A stretch of 64,000 nt of DNA from positions 186,001 through 250,000 of the forward strand of contig JADJOC010000009.1 of NCBI GenBank assembly GCA_016713965.1, written 5' to 3'. Shown here in pieces: positions 1 through 9,650 of this stretch. The position numbers and the translations under genes are program-made. The first letter of the stretch is position 1. Each line of letters starts with the position of its first letter. The DNA comes from Chitinophagaceae bacterium. Its GTDB lineage: Bacteria > Bacteroidota > Bacteroidia > Chitinophagales > Chitinophagaceae. Below the pieces are notes generated by a model, which made no database searches, had not been told where the DNA came from, and saw nothing but the letters and a program-made list of their open reading frames with translations.

Positions 1-1
1 T

Positions 2-196
2 GCTCAAATTGAAAGCATGGAGGGTGCTGCATTACAATATGTTTGTTTACAGGAAAAAATTCCGTTTATACAAATCAGAGGGATAAGTAATTATGTAGGA
101 GAAAGGGATAAATTAAAATGGAAAATGAAAGAAGCCATTTTTAATTTAAATATTGAATTGAAAAATATTGTTAAGAAATTAAATGAAATTAAATGA
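2..196 (+). CDS. mqnB: Futalosine hydrolase, C-terminal end (partial)
   Basis: Open frame running in from the left edge, 64 residues to a TGA. It carries the ESMEGAA segment (residues ~4-10 of the fragment) typical of MTA/SAH nucleosidase-like futalosine hydrolases, followed by the QIRGISNYVG stretch of the nucleoside-binding fold. MqnB cleaves futalosine to dehypoxanthinyl futalosine in the futalosine route to menaquinone. The stop overlaps the start of the next gene (ATGA), which is mqnD of the same pathway, and that supports the call. The N-terminal two thirds lie outside the window. Confidence 0.8.
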   Translation, partial: AQIESMEGAALQYVCLQEKIPFIQIRGISNYVGERDKLKWKMKEAIFNLNIELKNIVKKLNEIK

Positions 197-1020
197 AGTT
201 CAGTATTGGATTTTCTCCTTGCCCAAATGACACTTTTATTTTTGATGCTTTGGTAAACAAAAAAATAGATACGGAAAATATAGAGTTTGAGGCTGTTTTG
301 GAAGATGTGGAAACGCTTAATCAATGGGCTTTGCAAGGTAAACTTGATATTACAAAATTAAGCTACGGGGTATTGCCATTGGTTTTGGATAAATATGCCA
401 TACTCAACAGCGGCAGTGCTTTAGGCAAAGGTGTGGGGCCTTTATTAATTAAAAATGAAGAATTAAAAATTAAAAATGTAGAAGACAATTTGGTAGCAAT
501 ACCAGGAAGAAACACAACTGCCCATTTGCTTTTTTTATTGGCATACCCTGCTGCAAAAAATAAAGTTTTTTTAAGATATGATGAAATAGAAAATTTTGTT
601 TTGGAAAACAAAGGGCTTGGTGTAATTATACATGAAAACCGTTTTACCTACGAACAAAAAGGATTAAAGAAAATAATGGACCTAGGCGATTTTTGGGAAA
701 TACAAACTAATAATCCTATACCACTCGGAGGAATTGTTATTAAAAAAACTATCGATGTGCTAACACAGCGGAATATTGATTTATTGATTAAAAAAAGCAT
801 TGAATATGCTTTCTCTAATTATCCTGTACTAAGCACTTACACCTGCCTGCATGCGCAGGAAATGGATGAAACCATAATGCGTAAGCATATTGATTTATAC
901 GTAAATGATTTTTCTATCAATCTAGGTAACGAAGGGAAATGTGCAATACAAAAATTGCTCGAAATTTACCAGCGGGTAAATAAAATTAAAATTGATAGTG
1001 AAAATATATTTGTGAGTTAA
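193..1020 (+). CDS. mqnD: 1,4-dihydroxy-6-naphthoate synthase MqnD
   Basis: 275 residues, usual length for MqnD. It converts cyclic dehypoxanthinyl futalosine to 1,4-dihydroxy-6-naphthoate, a late step of futalosine-dependent menaquinone synthesis in the cytoplasm. The N-terminus has the family signature GFSPCPNDTF (residues 6-15); a KLSYGVLP segment near residue 56 and the GPLL/PGRNTTAHLL segments (about residues 82-112) match the periplasmic-binding-like fold. The start codon overlaps the stop of the upstream futalosine hydrolase by four bases, so the two are translationally coupled. The next gene is convergent. Confidence 0.9.
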   Translation: MKFSIGFSPCPNDTFIFDALVNKKIDTENIEFEAVLEDVETLNQWALQGKLDITKLSYGVLPLVLDKYAILNSGSALGKGVGPLLIKNEELKIKNVEDNLVAIPGRNTTAHLLFLLAYPAAKNKVFLRYDEIENFVLENKGLGVIIHENRFTYEQKGLKKIMDLGDFWEIQTNNPIPLGGIVIKKTIDVLTQRNIDLLIKKSIEYAFSNYPVLSTYTCLHAQEMDETIMRKHIDLYVNDFSINLGNEGKCAIQKLLEIYQRVNKIKIDSENIFVS

Positions 1021-1028
1021 TTAGAGTA

Positions 1029-2339
1029 TTATTTTTCTTTTCTCAACGCTTTGGCATATACTTCCAAACATCTTTTCCGTGCAAATTCATGACCAACTAT
1101 AGGTTTTGGATAATTAAATTCCTGAAATTCAGGCACCCATTTTTTTATATACTTTAATTCCGGATCAAATTTTTTTGTTTGCAGATAAGGATTAAATATC
1201 CTGAAATATGGAGCAGCATCACAGCCACTTCCTGCAGCCCATTGCCAACCCCCATTATTTGAAGCCAGGTCAAAATCCAATAATTTTTGTGCAAAATAAG
1301 CCTCGCCAAGTCTCCAGTCCAATAACAAATGCTTGCATAAAAATGAAGCGGTAATCATCCTTACCCGGTTGTGCATAAAGCCTGTGCTATTTAATTCCCT
1401 CATACCTGCATCTACAATAGGATAACCTGTTTTTCCGGTACACCATTGCTCAAATTCACCATTATCACGGCGCCACTCAATATTATCATACGCTGGTTTA
1501 AATGCTTTTCCTTTTCCAACATGAGGGAAATGCCACAATATCATTTGATAAAAATCCCGCCATATTAGTTCATTTAAAAATGTTTGATCCACGTCTTTAC
1601 TAAAATTTGCCAGTTGTCGAATGCTTATTGTACCAAACCTCAGGTGCACACCTAATTTTGAAGTTCCTGCAATAGCAGGAAAATCTCTTTGCACATGATA
1701 CTTTTGTATTAATTCATTATCTAATTGTTTGGAGGGAAAGGACTGGCCTGTATCTTTAAAACCCATTTCTGATAATGATGGAAAAACCTGGGCAGGTTGC
1801 TTGTAAAAATTGTTTGAATACTTTTCTGTTGGATATATTTTTAAATGAAACCCAGTTAAAACCTCTTTCCATTTTCTGCTATATGGTGTAAAAACAGTAT
1901 AAGGTTTATCATCATCTTTTAATACTTCATCTTTTTCCAGTAAAACATGATCTTTAAAAGTATGGAATGAAACTCCTTTTTTATTTGCAAGATTTTCAAT
2001 AGCATTATCTCTTTCTTGTGCATAAGGTTCATAATCATGATTTAGAAAAATTTTTTCAACATCATATTTTAAAAATAAGTTTTCAAAAGCATCAGTTGGT
2101 GTAGCATACATTACTTGTAACGATGAGTTGTACTTATTTAAATTATTTTGCATTTCTTTCAATGCGCTATAAATAAATGAAACCCGCCCGTCGTCCTTAT
2201 CTTCCAGTTTATCTAAAATATTTTTATCAAAAATAAATAACGGCAATACCGGGATATTTTGCTTTAACGCATGGTATAAACCTGCATTGTCATTAAGTCT
2301 TAAATCTCTTCGAAACCAGAAGATATTTATTTTTTGCAT
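1029..2339 (-). CDS. phr: Deoxyribodipyrimidine photo-lyase (cryptochrome/photolyase family)
   Basis: 436 residues, a full-length class I photolyase. The N-terminal Rossmann-like antenna domain opens with FWFRRDLRLNDN (residues 7-18). The C-terminal FAD domain has LNELIWRDFY, the INPxxQ-like region rendered here as GCDAAPYFRIFNPYLQ, and the tail KKWVPE. The family repairs UV-induced cyclobutane pyrimidine dimers with light. It is convergent with mqnD (8-bp gap) and seems to be transcribed alone. A cryptochrome-like sensory role cannot be excluded from sequence. Confidence 0.9.
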   Translation of the reverse strand: MQKINIFWFRRDLRLNDNAGLYHALKQNIPVLPLFIFDKNILDKLEDKDDGRVSFIYSALKEMQNNLNKYNSSLQVMYATPTDAFENLFLKYDVEKIFLNHDYEPYAQERDNAIENLANKKGVSFHTFKDHVLLEKDEVLKDDDKPYTVFTPYSRKWKEVLTGFHLKIYPTEKYSNNFYKQPAQVFPSLSEMGFKDTGQSFPSKQLDNELIQKYHVQRDFPAIAGTSKLGVHLRFGTISIRQLANFSKDVDQTFLNELIWRDFYQMILWHFPHVGKGKAFKPAYDNIEWRRDNGEFEQWCTGKTGYPIVDAGMRELNSTGFMHNRVRMITASFLCKHLLLDWRLGEAYFAQKLLDFDLASNNGGWQWAAGSGCDAAPYFRIFNPYLQTKKFDPELKYIKKWVPEFQEFNYPKPIVGHEFARKRCLEVYAKALRKEK

Positions 2340-2441
2340 AGCATAATTTTATCAAGATTATTATTTAGCTTAAACTAGCAATAATCTTACAGTTTTTTTT
2401 TAAATAATAATTTATAGAATACAAAAAACAAAAGAAATAGT

Positions 2442-3314
2442 TCAATTATCGAACAACTCAGCATATATTTTTGGGATAGAAATATTTACAAATTCTACTT
2501 CGTCTATTTGCTTTACCCAACGGATGTTATATATAACGTTACATAAAAAAATTTCATCTGCACTTTTTAATTCATTTTCTGTAATCGATGTTTCTTCAAT
2601 TATCCAACCGGCTGCTAACAATTTTTTGATAATATTCTTACGCATCACACCGGCTATACATCCTTCCTGCAAAGCAGGGGTTTTTAATATGCCATCTTTT
2701 ATTATAAAAACATTAGCAATTGTACTATCACAAATATTAGAGGCTGAATTTAATATAATGGCATCATTCCATTTTTCTTTTTTTGCATGCAGGGCAGCCA
2801 TGGCATAAGGCAGGTAGTTGCTATGCTTTATATTACTGATAGCATCACAACTTTTTCTTACATCCCTGTAAATACCAGTAATCAATCCATTATTATTAAG
2901 ACTCTCATTGCCTTCTGCCAATTCCCAAACCTGTATCACATAATTAGGGAAATTATTTTTTGCATCATATAAGCCGCCATCACCTTTAAAAACCTGGACT
3001 CTTATCCTTACATATTTTTGCAAACTATTTTTTTGTACAAGTTCCTGTATTTGTTCCGATAAAACCGAAGGAGTAAAATGTTTAAGTTTATCAAACTGCA
3101 ATATCTGCATACCTTTCCATAAACGGGCAAAATGCTCATCTTCAAACAGAATTGTACCGTTTACACATTTCATTGTTTCAACCAACCCATCCCCATAGCG
3201 TAGACCCCTGTTTCCAGGGCCTATAATAGCTGCATCCTCTTTGAAAATTTTGCCGTTAAAATTAAAATAACCCCTGTACAAATATATTATAAAGTCATCC
3301 CGTAATATAAACAA
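2442..3314 (-). CDS. Class IV aminotransferase (branched-chain / aminodeoxychorismate lyase-like)
   Basis: 290 residues with the fold-type IV PLP signature: GNRGLRYGDGLVETMK near residues 34-49, a YVRIRVQVFKGDGGLY segment, KHSNYLPYAMA (candidate PLP lysine in the SNIKHSNYL segment) and the DSTIANVFI stretch of the substrate pocket. Members include IlvE-, D-amino acid transaminase- and PabC-like enzymes; this short form without a BCAT-II extension is closest in look to PabC/IlvE-like proteins of Bacteroidota, and substrate is not assignable. The annotated ATG lies inside the terminator of the upstream regulator gene, and a TATATTTG box lies at codons 11-12, so the real start is uncertain. Confidence 0.75.
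   Translation of the reverse strand: MFILRDDFIIYLYRGYFNFNGKIFKEDAAIIGPGNRGLRYGDGLVETMKCVNGTILFEDEHFARLWKGMQILQFDKLKHFTPSVLSEQIQELVQKNSLQKYVRIRVQVFKGDGGLYDAKNNFPNYVIQVWELAEGNESLNNNGLITGIYRDVRKSCDAISNIKHSNYLPYAMAALHAKKEKWNDAIILNSASNICDSTIANVFIIKDGILKTPALQEGCIAGVMRKNIIKKLLAAGWIIEETSITENELKSADEIFLCNVIYNIRWVKQIDEVEFVNISIPKIYAELFDN
3279..3286 (-). promoter_or_regulatory. Candidate -7 box (TATATTTG) at the 5' end of the aminotransferase gene
   Basis: On the minus strand this reads TATATTTG, an exact match to the Bacteroidota -7 consensus TAnnTTTG. A TTTG lies 25 bases upstream, longer than the usual ~19. It falls inside the annotated coding frame just after the RR terminator, so either the start codon is further in or the match is chance. 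Confidence 0.35.
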
Positions 3315-3344
3315 AAAAGCCTCATAATTAATGAGACTTTTTCT
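3312..3344 (-). terminator. Intrinsic terminator of the response regulator gene
   Basis: Inverted repeat AAAAAGCCTCAT / ATGAGACTTTTT with one mismatch and T-runs on both sides. It lies 36 bp past the regulator stop and touches the annotated start of the aminotransferase, so it would separate the two transcription units. Confidence 0.6.
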
Positions 3345-3379
3345 TATAAAGTACGGATAGATATTTTGGATTAAATAAA

Positions 3380-4105
3380 TTATACTTCGCCGCTGATAAT
3401 TTTATGTTTTACTGCATACATAATTAATCCTGCAGTACTTTTTGCTCCTGTTTTTACTTTAAGTTTATCTCGTATGGCCTCTACAGTACGTGGACTTAAA
3501 TCTACCATATCTGCTATTTCTTTAGTGCTTTTTTCTTCACACATCAGCTTTAAAATAGTACTTTCCTTATCAGTTAACTTAGGCTCCTGCGATGCAAGCC
3601 TATCAGGTATTATAAAATTACGCTGTTTTAAATTATTTAATAATGCATTGTTCGTTAAGCTGTTAAAATAATATTCCTGCTCAAAACAGGTTTTAATAGC
3701 TTCATAAATAATTTCACTATCGCTGGTTTTAGTTAAAAAGCTGTTAGCACCAAGTTCCATTAATTTTGTAATCATGCTATGGTCATCCATCATAGTAAGC
3801 ATAATGACACGGAGATGGGGATAAAGCTTTTTAATTTCTGGTAAAGTAGCGATCCCATCCATAACCGGCATTTGAATGTCTAATAATATCACATCAGCTT
3901 CTACAATTTTAAGCATGGTTAACAGATGCATGCCGTTATCCGCTTCTGCAATTACTTTTACATCTTTTTGATATCCCAATGCTGCTTTTACACCAGCCCT
4001 GTAAAGAACATGATCATCAGCAATGATCACTTTTATTGGTTTTGTAGATTCACTTGGAGGAATCATTTTATTATAATTTGAGATGGTATTATATAATGTA
4101 TTCAT
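3380..4105 (-). CDS. NarL/FixJ-type response regulator
   Basis: 241 residues. The receiver domain (about residues 24-140) has the acidic pair D30-D31, the phospho-acceptor D76 in LLDIQMP, T104 and K126. A LuxR-type HTH follows (about residues 176-236: LTDKESTILKLMCEEKSTKEIADMV...SPRTVEAIRDKL). It should act as a phosphorylation-controlled DNA-binding regulator; no histidine kinase is nearby, so its input is unknown. The ~22 residues before the receiver are poorly conserved in look, and a start at M14 is possible. It is divergent from guaA, with a repeat-containing spacer between. Confidence 0.9.
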   Translation of the reverse strand: MNTLYNTISNYNKMIPPSESTKPIKVIIADDHVLYRAGVKAALGYQKDVKVIAEADNGMHLLTMLKIVEADVILLDIQMPVMDGIATLPEIKKLYPHLRVIMLTMMDDHSMITKLMELGANSFLTKTSDSEIIYEAIKTCFEQEYYFNSLTNNALLNNLKQRNFIIPDRLASQEPKLTDKESTILKLMCEEKSTKEIADMVDLSPRTVEAIRDKLKVKTGAKSTAGLIMYAVKHKIISGEV

Positions 4106-4226
4106 ATCTTAAGCATTGATTGCAAGGTCTTACTATATTTTTATATTTAAAAGAGTGTATTTACCCTATGTTCATATTAGGAATTTTACTATGATATCAT
4201 TCGTACTAAAAATAAACTCATATTGC

Positions 4227-4288
4227 ACCTTCTAACAATGCATATTTATACTATAACGTAGATAGAAGGTAAAAATTATATAGAAGGT
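4227..4288. promoter_or_regulatory. TAGAAGGT repeats between regulator and guaA (possible operator)
   Basis: Three 8-bp copies in the 217-bp divergent spacer: ACCTTCTA (4227-4234, inverted) and TAGAAGGT at 4263-4270 and 4281-4288 (direct, 18-bp spacing). The arrangement could be a binding site, perhaps for the adjacent LuxR-type regulator; that link is only inferred from position. Confidence 0.3.
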
Positions 4289-4322
4289 TATTTTAATTGG
4301 TATTATTTAACTTCGCAGTCAA

Positions 4323-5855
4323 ATGCTAGAAAAAATTTTAATCCTCGATTTTGGATCGCAATATACACAGCTGATAGCCAGGGCCGTAAGGGAAGCAAAT
4401 GTGTACTGTGAAATAGTACCTTACCATCAAAAAAATATTTATGAGCCGGGGCTCAAAGGTATCATTTTGTCAGGTTCTCCTTTTTCAGTTAATGAAGAGA
4501 ATGCCCCGGTAGTAGATGTGTTGGGAATGGCAGCCAGGGTTCCGGTTATGGGTATTTGTTATGGTGCACAGTTAACCGCCAAAATATTAGGAGGAACTGT
4601 AGAAAAAAGTGATAAAAGAGAATATGGCAGGGCTACACTAAGTATAGAGAAGGATGATGTGCTATTTTATGGTATAAAAAATAACAGCCAGGTTTGGATG
4701 AGCCATAGTGATACCATAAAAAAATTACCAGGAGAATGTGAAATATTGGGCATTACACAAAGTATCCCTATCGCAGCCTTTAAAAATAATTTCCAGGAAA
4801 ATATTGTTTACGGGTTACAATTCCACCCGGAAGTATACCACTCTGATGAAGGAAAAACAATGATTAAGAATTTTTTGGTACAAATTTGTGGGTGTACCCA
4901 AAGCTGGACGGCAGCATCATTTGTAGATGAAACTGTTGCGGAATTAAAACAAAAAATTGGCAACAAAAAAGTAATAATGGCTCTTAGCGGAGGAGTAGAT
5001 AGCACTGTTGCCGCTACGCTGATACATAAAGCTATTGGTAAAAACTTATATGGTATTTTTGTGGATAATGGTTTACTAAGAAAAGGTGAGTTTGAACAGG
5101 TACTAAAAACCTATGAAAAAATAGGGTTAAATGTTAAAGGCATAGATGCCAAAGAACTATTTTATTCAGCTTTGGAAGGAAAAACAGATCCTGAAGAGAA
5201 AAGAAAAATAATAGGCGGGCTTTTTATTGAAGTGTTCGACAGAGAAGCCCACAATATAACAGGTATAGATATGTTGGGCCAAGGCACTATTTATCCCGAC
5301 GTAATAGAATCTTTATCGGTACATGGGCCATCAGCTACTATAAAATCTCATCACAATGTTGGGGGGCTGCCCGATACCATGAAACTGGAATTAGTAGAAC
5401 CTTTGCGCTATTTATTTAAAGATGAGGTAAGGCGTGTGGGAGCAGAAGCCGGGGTACCAGCTGAAATTTTATCCAGGCATCCTTTCCCGGGCCCTGGCCT
5501 GTCCATAAGGATTTTGGGTGATATCACCCCCGAAAAAATACGATTATTACAAGATGCAGATGCAATATATACTGAAGGTTTAAAAAAATATGATTTATAT
5601 CACACTATCTGGCAGGCAGGTGCCATACTTTTGCCGGTAAAAAGTGTAGGCGTAATGGGTGATGAAAGAACTTATGAATTTACCGTAGCTTTAAGAGCGG
5701 TAACTTCAGTTGACGGCATGACTGCCGACTGGGCGCATTTGCCTTATGATTTTTTAGCTCATGTATCCAATGAGATTATTAATAATGTAAAAGGTATTAA
5801 CAGGGTAGTATACGACATCAGCAGTAAACCCCCGGCTACAATTGAATGGGAATAA
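4323..5855 (+). CDS. guaA: GMP synthase (glutamine-hydrolysing)
   Basis: 510 residues, full length. Class I glutamine amidotransferase domain first (about 4-188) with the triad C79 in GICYGAQ, H168 and E170 in LQFHPE; then the ATP pyrophosphatase domain with the PP-loop SGGVDS (222-227); then the dimerisation domain ending in KPPATIEWE. It converts XMP, glutamine and ATP to GMP. The TAACTTCG sequence a few bases upstream may be a degenerate -7 box, which would give a very short leader. The next gene starts 27 bp downstream and may be cotranscribed. Confidence 0.97.
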   Translation: MLEKILILDFGSQYTQLIARAVREANVYCEIVPYHQKNIYEPGLKGIILSGSPFSVNEENAPVVDVLGMAARVPVMGICYGAQLTAKILGGTVEKSDKREYGRATLSIEKDDVLFYGIKNNSQVWMSHSDTIKKLPGECEILGITQSIPIAAFKNNFQENIVYGLQFHPEVYHSDEGKTMIKNFLVQICGCTQSWTAASFVDETVAELKQKIGNKKVIMALSGGVDSTVAATLIHKAIGKNLYGIFVDNGLLRKGEFEQVLKTYEKIGLNVKGIDAKELFYSALEGKTDPEEKRKIIGGLFIEVFDREAHNITGIDMLGQGTIYPDVIESLSVHGPSATIKSHHNVGGLPDTMKLELVEPLRYLFKDEVRRVGAEAGVPAEILSRHPFPGPGLSIRILGDITPEKIRLLQDADAIYTEGLKKYDLYHTIWQAGAILLPVKSVGVMGDERTYEFTVALRAVTSVDGMTADWAHLPYDFLAHVSNEIINNVKGINRVVYDISSKPPATIEWE

Positions 5856-5882
5856 GCAAAATTATTATGAAAGATTTTAATT

Positions 5883-7073
5883 ATGAATAAAAAATTAATA
5901 TACGCAGCATTTTTTTTAGCAGCAATATCTTTTTCTCATACAGCTGTTGCACAGTCAAGCACTACAAACTTACCTACTTATAAAATAGCTATTTTTGCCC
6001 CTTTATATTTAGATTCTGTATTTGATGAAAATAACACGCTCAGGCTTAAACAGGGTATTCCAAAATTTATAAACCCCGGCTTGGAATTTATTCATGGTGC
6101 ACAGGTGGCATTAGATTCCATGCATTTATCCGGAGAAAATGTAGATGCGTATATTTATGATTCTAAATCAACTTCAAAATCAATTCCTGACCTTATTGAT
6201 AATAAAGATCTGGATAACATAGACCTGATTATCGGTTCTGTAAAAGATATAGAATTAAAGCAACTGGCTGATTTTGCTTTTACGCAAAAAATTCCATTTG
6301 TTTCTGCAACCTATCCTAACGATGGCGGGATAACTTCAAATCCATATTTTATAATTCCCAACTCAACACTCAAATCCCATTGTGAAGCGATTTATAGTTT
6401 TGTATTTCAAACCCATGGTGGGGATAAAGTATTTCTTTGCAGAAAAAAAGGTTCCCAGGAAGATAAAGTAGCTGCCTATTTTAAAAATATTAATGAGCCG
6501 GACGGAAAACCTTTGGTAAACATACAAACCATTAATTTTGATAGCAGTATAAGTAAGCAATTACTTCTCAACAAGCTGGATAGCAACAGGCAAACTGTTA
6601 TCATTGGCGGCAGTCTTGATGAAAATTTTGCTGCAAACCTGGCCAATTTATCTAAAAGTTTATCAAAAGTATATTCCATTACTTTAATAGGAATGCCAAA
6701 CTGGGAAAATTTCAACTCTTTATATAAAAAAGACGCTTACAAAGATTTTCCTATTTACTTTACATCACCGTATTTTAATGACAAAACCGATAATTACAGC
6801 AACATATTGAAAAATGCGTTTTCGAAAAGATATAAGGGAAAACCTACCGATATGGCTTATAAAGGTTTTGAGACAGTATACTTATTTACTAAGCTCTTAA
6901 CACGGCACCCGGATGATTTTATGGAGCATTTAAATGATACTACTGATAAAGTGTTTAATGATTTTAATTTTAAACCTATTTCATTAAAAAAATCCAAAAC
7001 CCCGGATTATATTGAGAATAAGCACGTTTATTTTATTCAAATATTAAATGGAGTTTTATCCAAAGCCTGGTAA
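5883..7073 (+). CDS. Secreted periplasmic-binding-protein-like protein
   Basis: 396 residues with a clear signal peptide (MNKKLIYAAFFLAAISFSHT, cleavage near AVAQ). The mature part resembles the type 1 periplasmic-binding/ABC substrate-binding fold (KIAIFAPLYLDSV at ~33-45, FIHGAQVALDSMHLSG, LIIGSVKDIELKQLADFA, IPFVSATYP, and PTDMAYKGFETVYLF near the end). In Bacteroidota such domains often occur fused to LysM modules; no LysM is seen here. Ligand and transport partner are unknown, as no permease genes are adjacent. It follows guaA closely. Confidence 0.65.
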   Translation: MNKKLIYAAFFLAAISFSHTAVAQSSTTNLPTYKIAIFAPLYLDSVFDENNTLRLKQGIPKFINPGLEFIHGAQVALDSMHLSGENVDAYIYDSKSTSKSIPDLIDNKDLDNIDLIIGSVKDIELKQLADFAFTQKIPFVSATYPNDGGITSNPYFIIPNSTLKSHCEAIYSFVFQTHGGDKVFLCRKKGSQEDKVAAYFKNINEPDGKPLVNIQTINFDSSISKQLLLNKLDSNRQTVIIGGSLDENFAANLANLSKSLSKVYSITLIGMPNWENFNSLYKKDAYKDFPIYFTSPYFNDKTDNYSNILKNAFSKRYKGKPTDMAYKGFETVYLFTKLLTRHPDDFMEHLNDTTDKVFNDFNFKPISLKKSKTPDYIENKHVYFIQILNGVLSKAW

Positions 7074-7144
7074 TAAGAAATTTATCAAAAAAAATACTGC
7101 CAATAGAAAAAGTAATTTAGTTTATAATCAACGTTATTATTTCA

Positions 7145-8143
7145 ATGGCATTAATAGAATTTACCAATAAAGGACTTTTTTGCAGGCAGGGGAATTTTTT
7201 TATAGATCCCTGGAAACCGGTAGAAAAAGCAATTATTACCCATGCCCACAGCGATCATGCCAGGTACGGCCACCAGTATTACCTGTGCCATCATTTTACA
7301 AAACCAATATTGCAGTTACGATTAGGTGATAATAATTATCAAAGCATAGATTGGAACGAACCTGTTTATATTAATAACGTAAAAATTACTTTACACCCTG
7401 CCGGGCACATTATTGGCTCAGCACAAATACGGGTGGAGTATCAAGGCGAAGTATGGGTAATCAGTGGAGATTATAAATTAGAAAATGATGGGCTAAGCGG
7501 TGCATTTGAACCTGTGCCATGCAATTTTTTTATAACAGAATCTACCTTTGGATTACCCATTTATAAATGGAAGCCGCAGCAGGAAATTTACACCGACATC
7601 AAAAATTGGGTACTAAAAAATAATGCAGACAAAAAAACCAGTGTAATATTTGCCTACAGCCTGGGCAAAGCACAAAGAATACTACCACCACTGGCAGAAT
7701 TAGGTTTACCCATTTTTGTACATGGGGCCGTTTATAATACACATCAAACTCTAATAAATAATGGATGGCAATTGCCACTGGTACACAGGGTAACTAATGA
7801 TTTAAAAAAAGAAGAATTTTTAGGGAATATTATAATAGCGCCTGGCAGCGCAGAAGGATCACCATGGATGAAAAAATTCAGCCCTTACAGCATAGGCGTA
7901 TGCAGCGGGTGGATGCAGGTAAGGGGCAATGTAAAAAGAAGAAATGCCGATGCAGGTTTTGCACTAAGCGATCATGCAGATTGGGACGGATTATTACAAA
8001 CGGTAAAGCAAACCGGCGCAGAAAAAGTATTTGCTACACATGGCTTCCAGGCTGCCTTTAGCCGTTACTTAAACGAGCAGGGCATTGCTGCCGAAGAAGT
8101 AAAAACCGAATACGGCAGTGAAGAAGAACCTGTTTCCGAATAA
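7145..8143 (+). CDS. Ligase-associated exonuclease (metallo-beta-lactamase fold)
   Basis: 332 residues. N-terminal metallo-beta-lactamase domain with the metal motif HAHSDH (H33, H35, D37, H38), GHIIGSAQIR and a GDYK segment, then a beta-CASP-like region with the late SDHADWDGLL motif and the ATHG segment near residue 298. This matches the exonuclease of the DNA ligase-associated repair cluster (EXO with LIG, Lhr-Core and MPE). Its partners follow on the same strand but all are disrupted, so this is the only intact member. The start gives the expected MALIEFTNKGLFC N-terminus. Confidence 0.85.
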   Translation: MALIEFTNKGLFCRQGNFFIDPWKPVEKAIITHAHSDHARYGHQYYLCHHFTKPILQLRLGDNNYQSIDWNEPVYINNVKITLHPAGHIIGSAQIRVEYQGEVWVISGDYKLENDGLSGAFEPVPCNFFITESTFGLPIYKWKPQQEIYTDIKNWVLKNNADKKTSVIFAYSLGKAQRILPPLAELGLPIFVHGAVYNTHQTLINNGWQLPLVHRVTNDLKKEEFLGNIIIAPGSAEGSPWMKKFSPYSIGVCSGWMQVRGNVKRRNADAGFALSDHADWDGLLQTVKQTGAEKVFATHGFQAAFSRYLNEQGIAAEEVKTEYGSEEEPVSE

Positions 8144-8414
8144 AAATAAATATTATAATTCGTCAATTTAAATACGATCAATGACGAACAAAATTTGAAG
8201 CTACAGTAGTACAAAAGCTAAATCAGGGAACTAACCCGAAAACGGGATGTAATCCCCGCTTCCAGACGGGGCAGGCTGTTTTCGGGCGGCTTTTTCGCCT
8301 GTCCCGTCCGAAGGCGGGAGTTACTTTTTTTCCGCAAAAAAAGTGACAATGATTATTTAGCACTAAACCCATTCATATTAACTTGCAACAAACCCCAATT
8401 CTTAAAATTATCAC
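8144..8414. repeat. Spacer with dispersed intergenic repeats
   Basis: Gene-free 271 bp. It holds the motif GCTACAGTAGTACAAAAGCT (8199-8218), seen again in inverted form near 30671 and as partial copies near 18232 and 61738. It also holds a GC-rich palindromic block (CCCCGC...GACGGGGCAGGC at about 8253-8276) whose close relative sits at about 18271-18293. These look like dispersed non-coding repeats, not genes. Confidence 0.55.
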
Positions 8415-9650
8415 ATGCATGCATTTGCAAAATTGGTCAACATTGTAGGCACCAGTACAAAAACAAATGAAAAGCTACAAGCTTTGGTTGACTATTTTTC
8501 TATTGCCAATGATACCGATAAGCTATGGGTAATTGCCATATTCAGTGGAAGAAGGCCAAAAAGAATCATCTCAAGCACTATTTTACAAAAGTGGTGTGCA
8601 GAGCTTACCGGTATTCCCCAATGGCTGTTTGAGGAAAGCTATCATACTGTAGGCGACCTGGCAGAAACCATTACTTTATTATTTCCTGATAAAAATAATT
8701 TTCAAACAGCCAACAGGTCACTTTCCTATTACCTCGAAGAATTTATCCGCCTGGAAAAAGAAAGCGAAGAAAAAATCCGAAACTTTATTTTTACCTCATG
8801 GAATGAGTTAAACAGCAATGAAAAATTCGTATTCAATAAATTAATTACAGGCAGTTTCAGGATCGGGGTATCACAGCAAACCATAGTAAATGCCTTGGCA
8901 AAAACAGTTAACATTTCTCCATCTATTATTGCCCACCGGATAAGTGGCAACTGGCACCCGGTTACCACAAGTTTTGATAAATTGCTTAGTCATAATGAAG
9001 AAGAAGCCGATGCTTCCAAACCTTACCCTTTTTATTTATCCTATGCGATAGAAAAAGATTTAAACGTAATAACATCTTCCGAAGAATGGCAGGCAGAATG
9101 GAAATGGGATGGCATCAGGGGCCAAATTATAAAACGTCATAACGAAATATTTGTATGGAGCCGGGGTGAAGAACTAATGACAGAAAAATTCCCGGAATAT
9201 TTGCCTTTGCAAAATTTATTGCCAAACGGTGTAGTTATTGATGGAGAAATTATTTGCTTACGACCCGATGAAAATATCATACATCCCCTACCCTTTTCAG
9301 CTCTGCAGACCCGTATCGGAAGAAAAAATATTACAAAAAAACAATTGCTCGAAGCCCCGGTATCGTTTATTGCCTATGATATTATAGAACATGATGGAAC
9401 AGATATCAGGAACAGCAGCCTGGCAGAAAGGCGGCAGATTTTAGAATCAATTATATCAGCTGCAAATCATCCGGCACTAAAAATATCGCCAATAATCGAG
9501 TACGCAAGTTTGAAAGAATTAGAAGAAATAAGAAGCCGCTCAAGAGAAATAAACAGCGAAGGCATCATGCTGAAAAGAAAAAACTCCACGTACCAGGTAG
9601 GCCGTATGACTCGTCCTAAAATAAGTTTACAGGTTATATAAATGTGTTTT

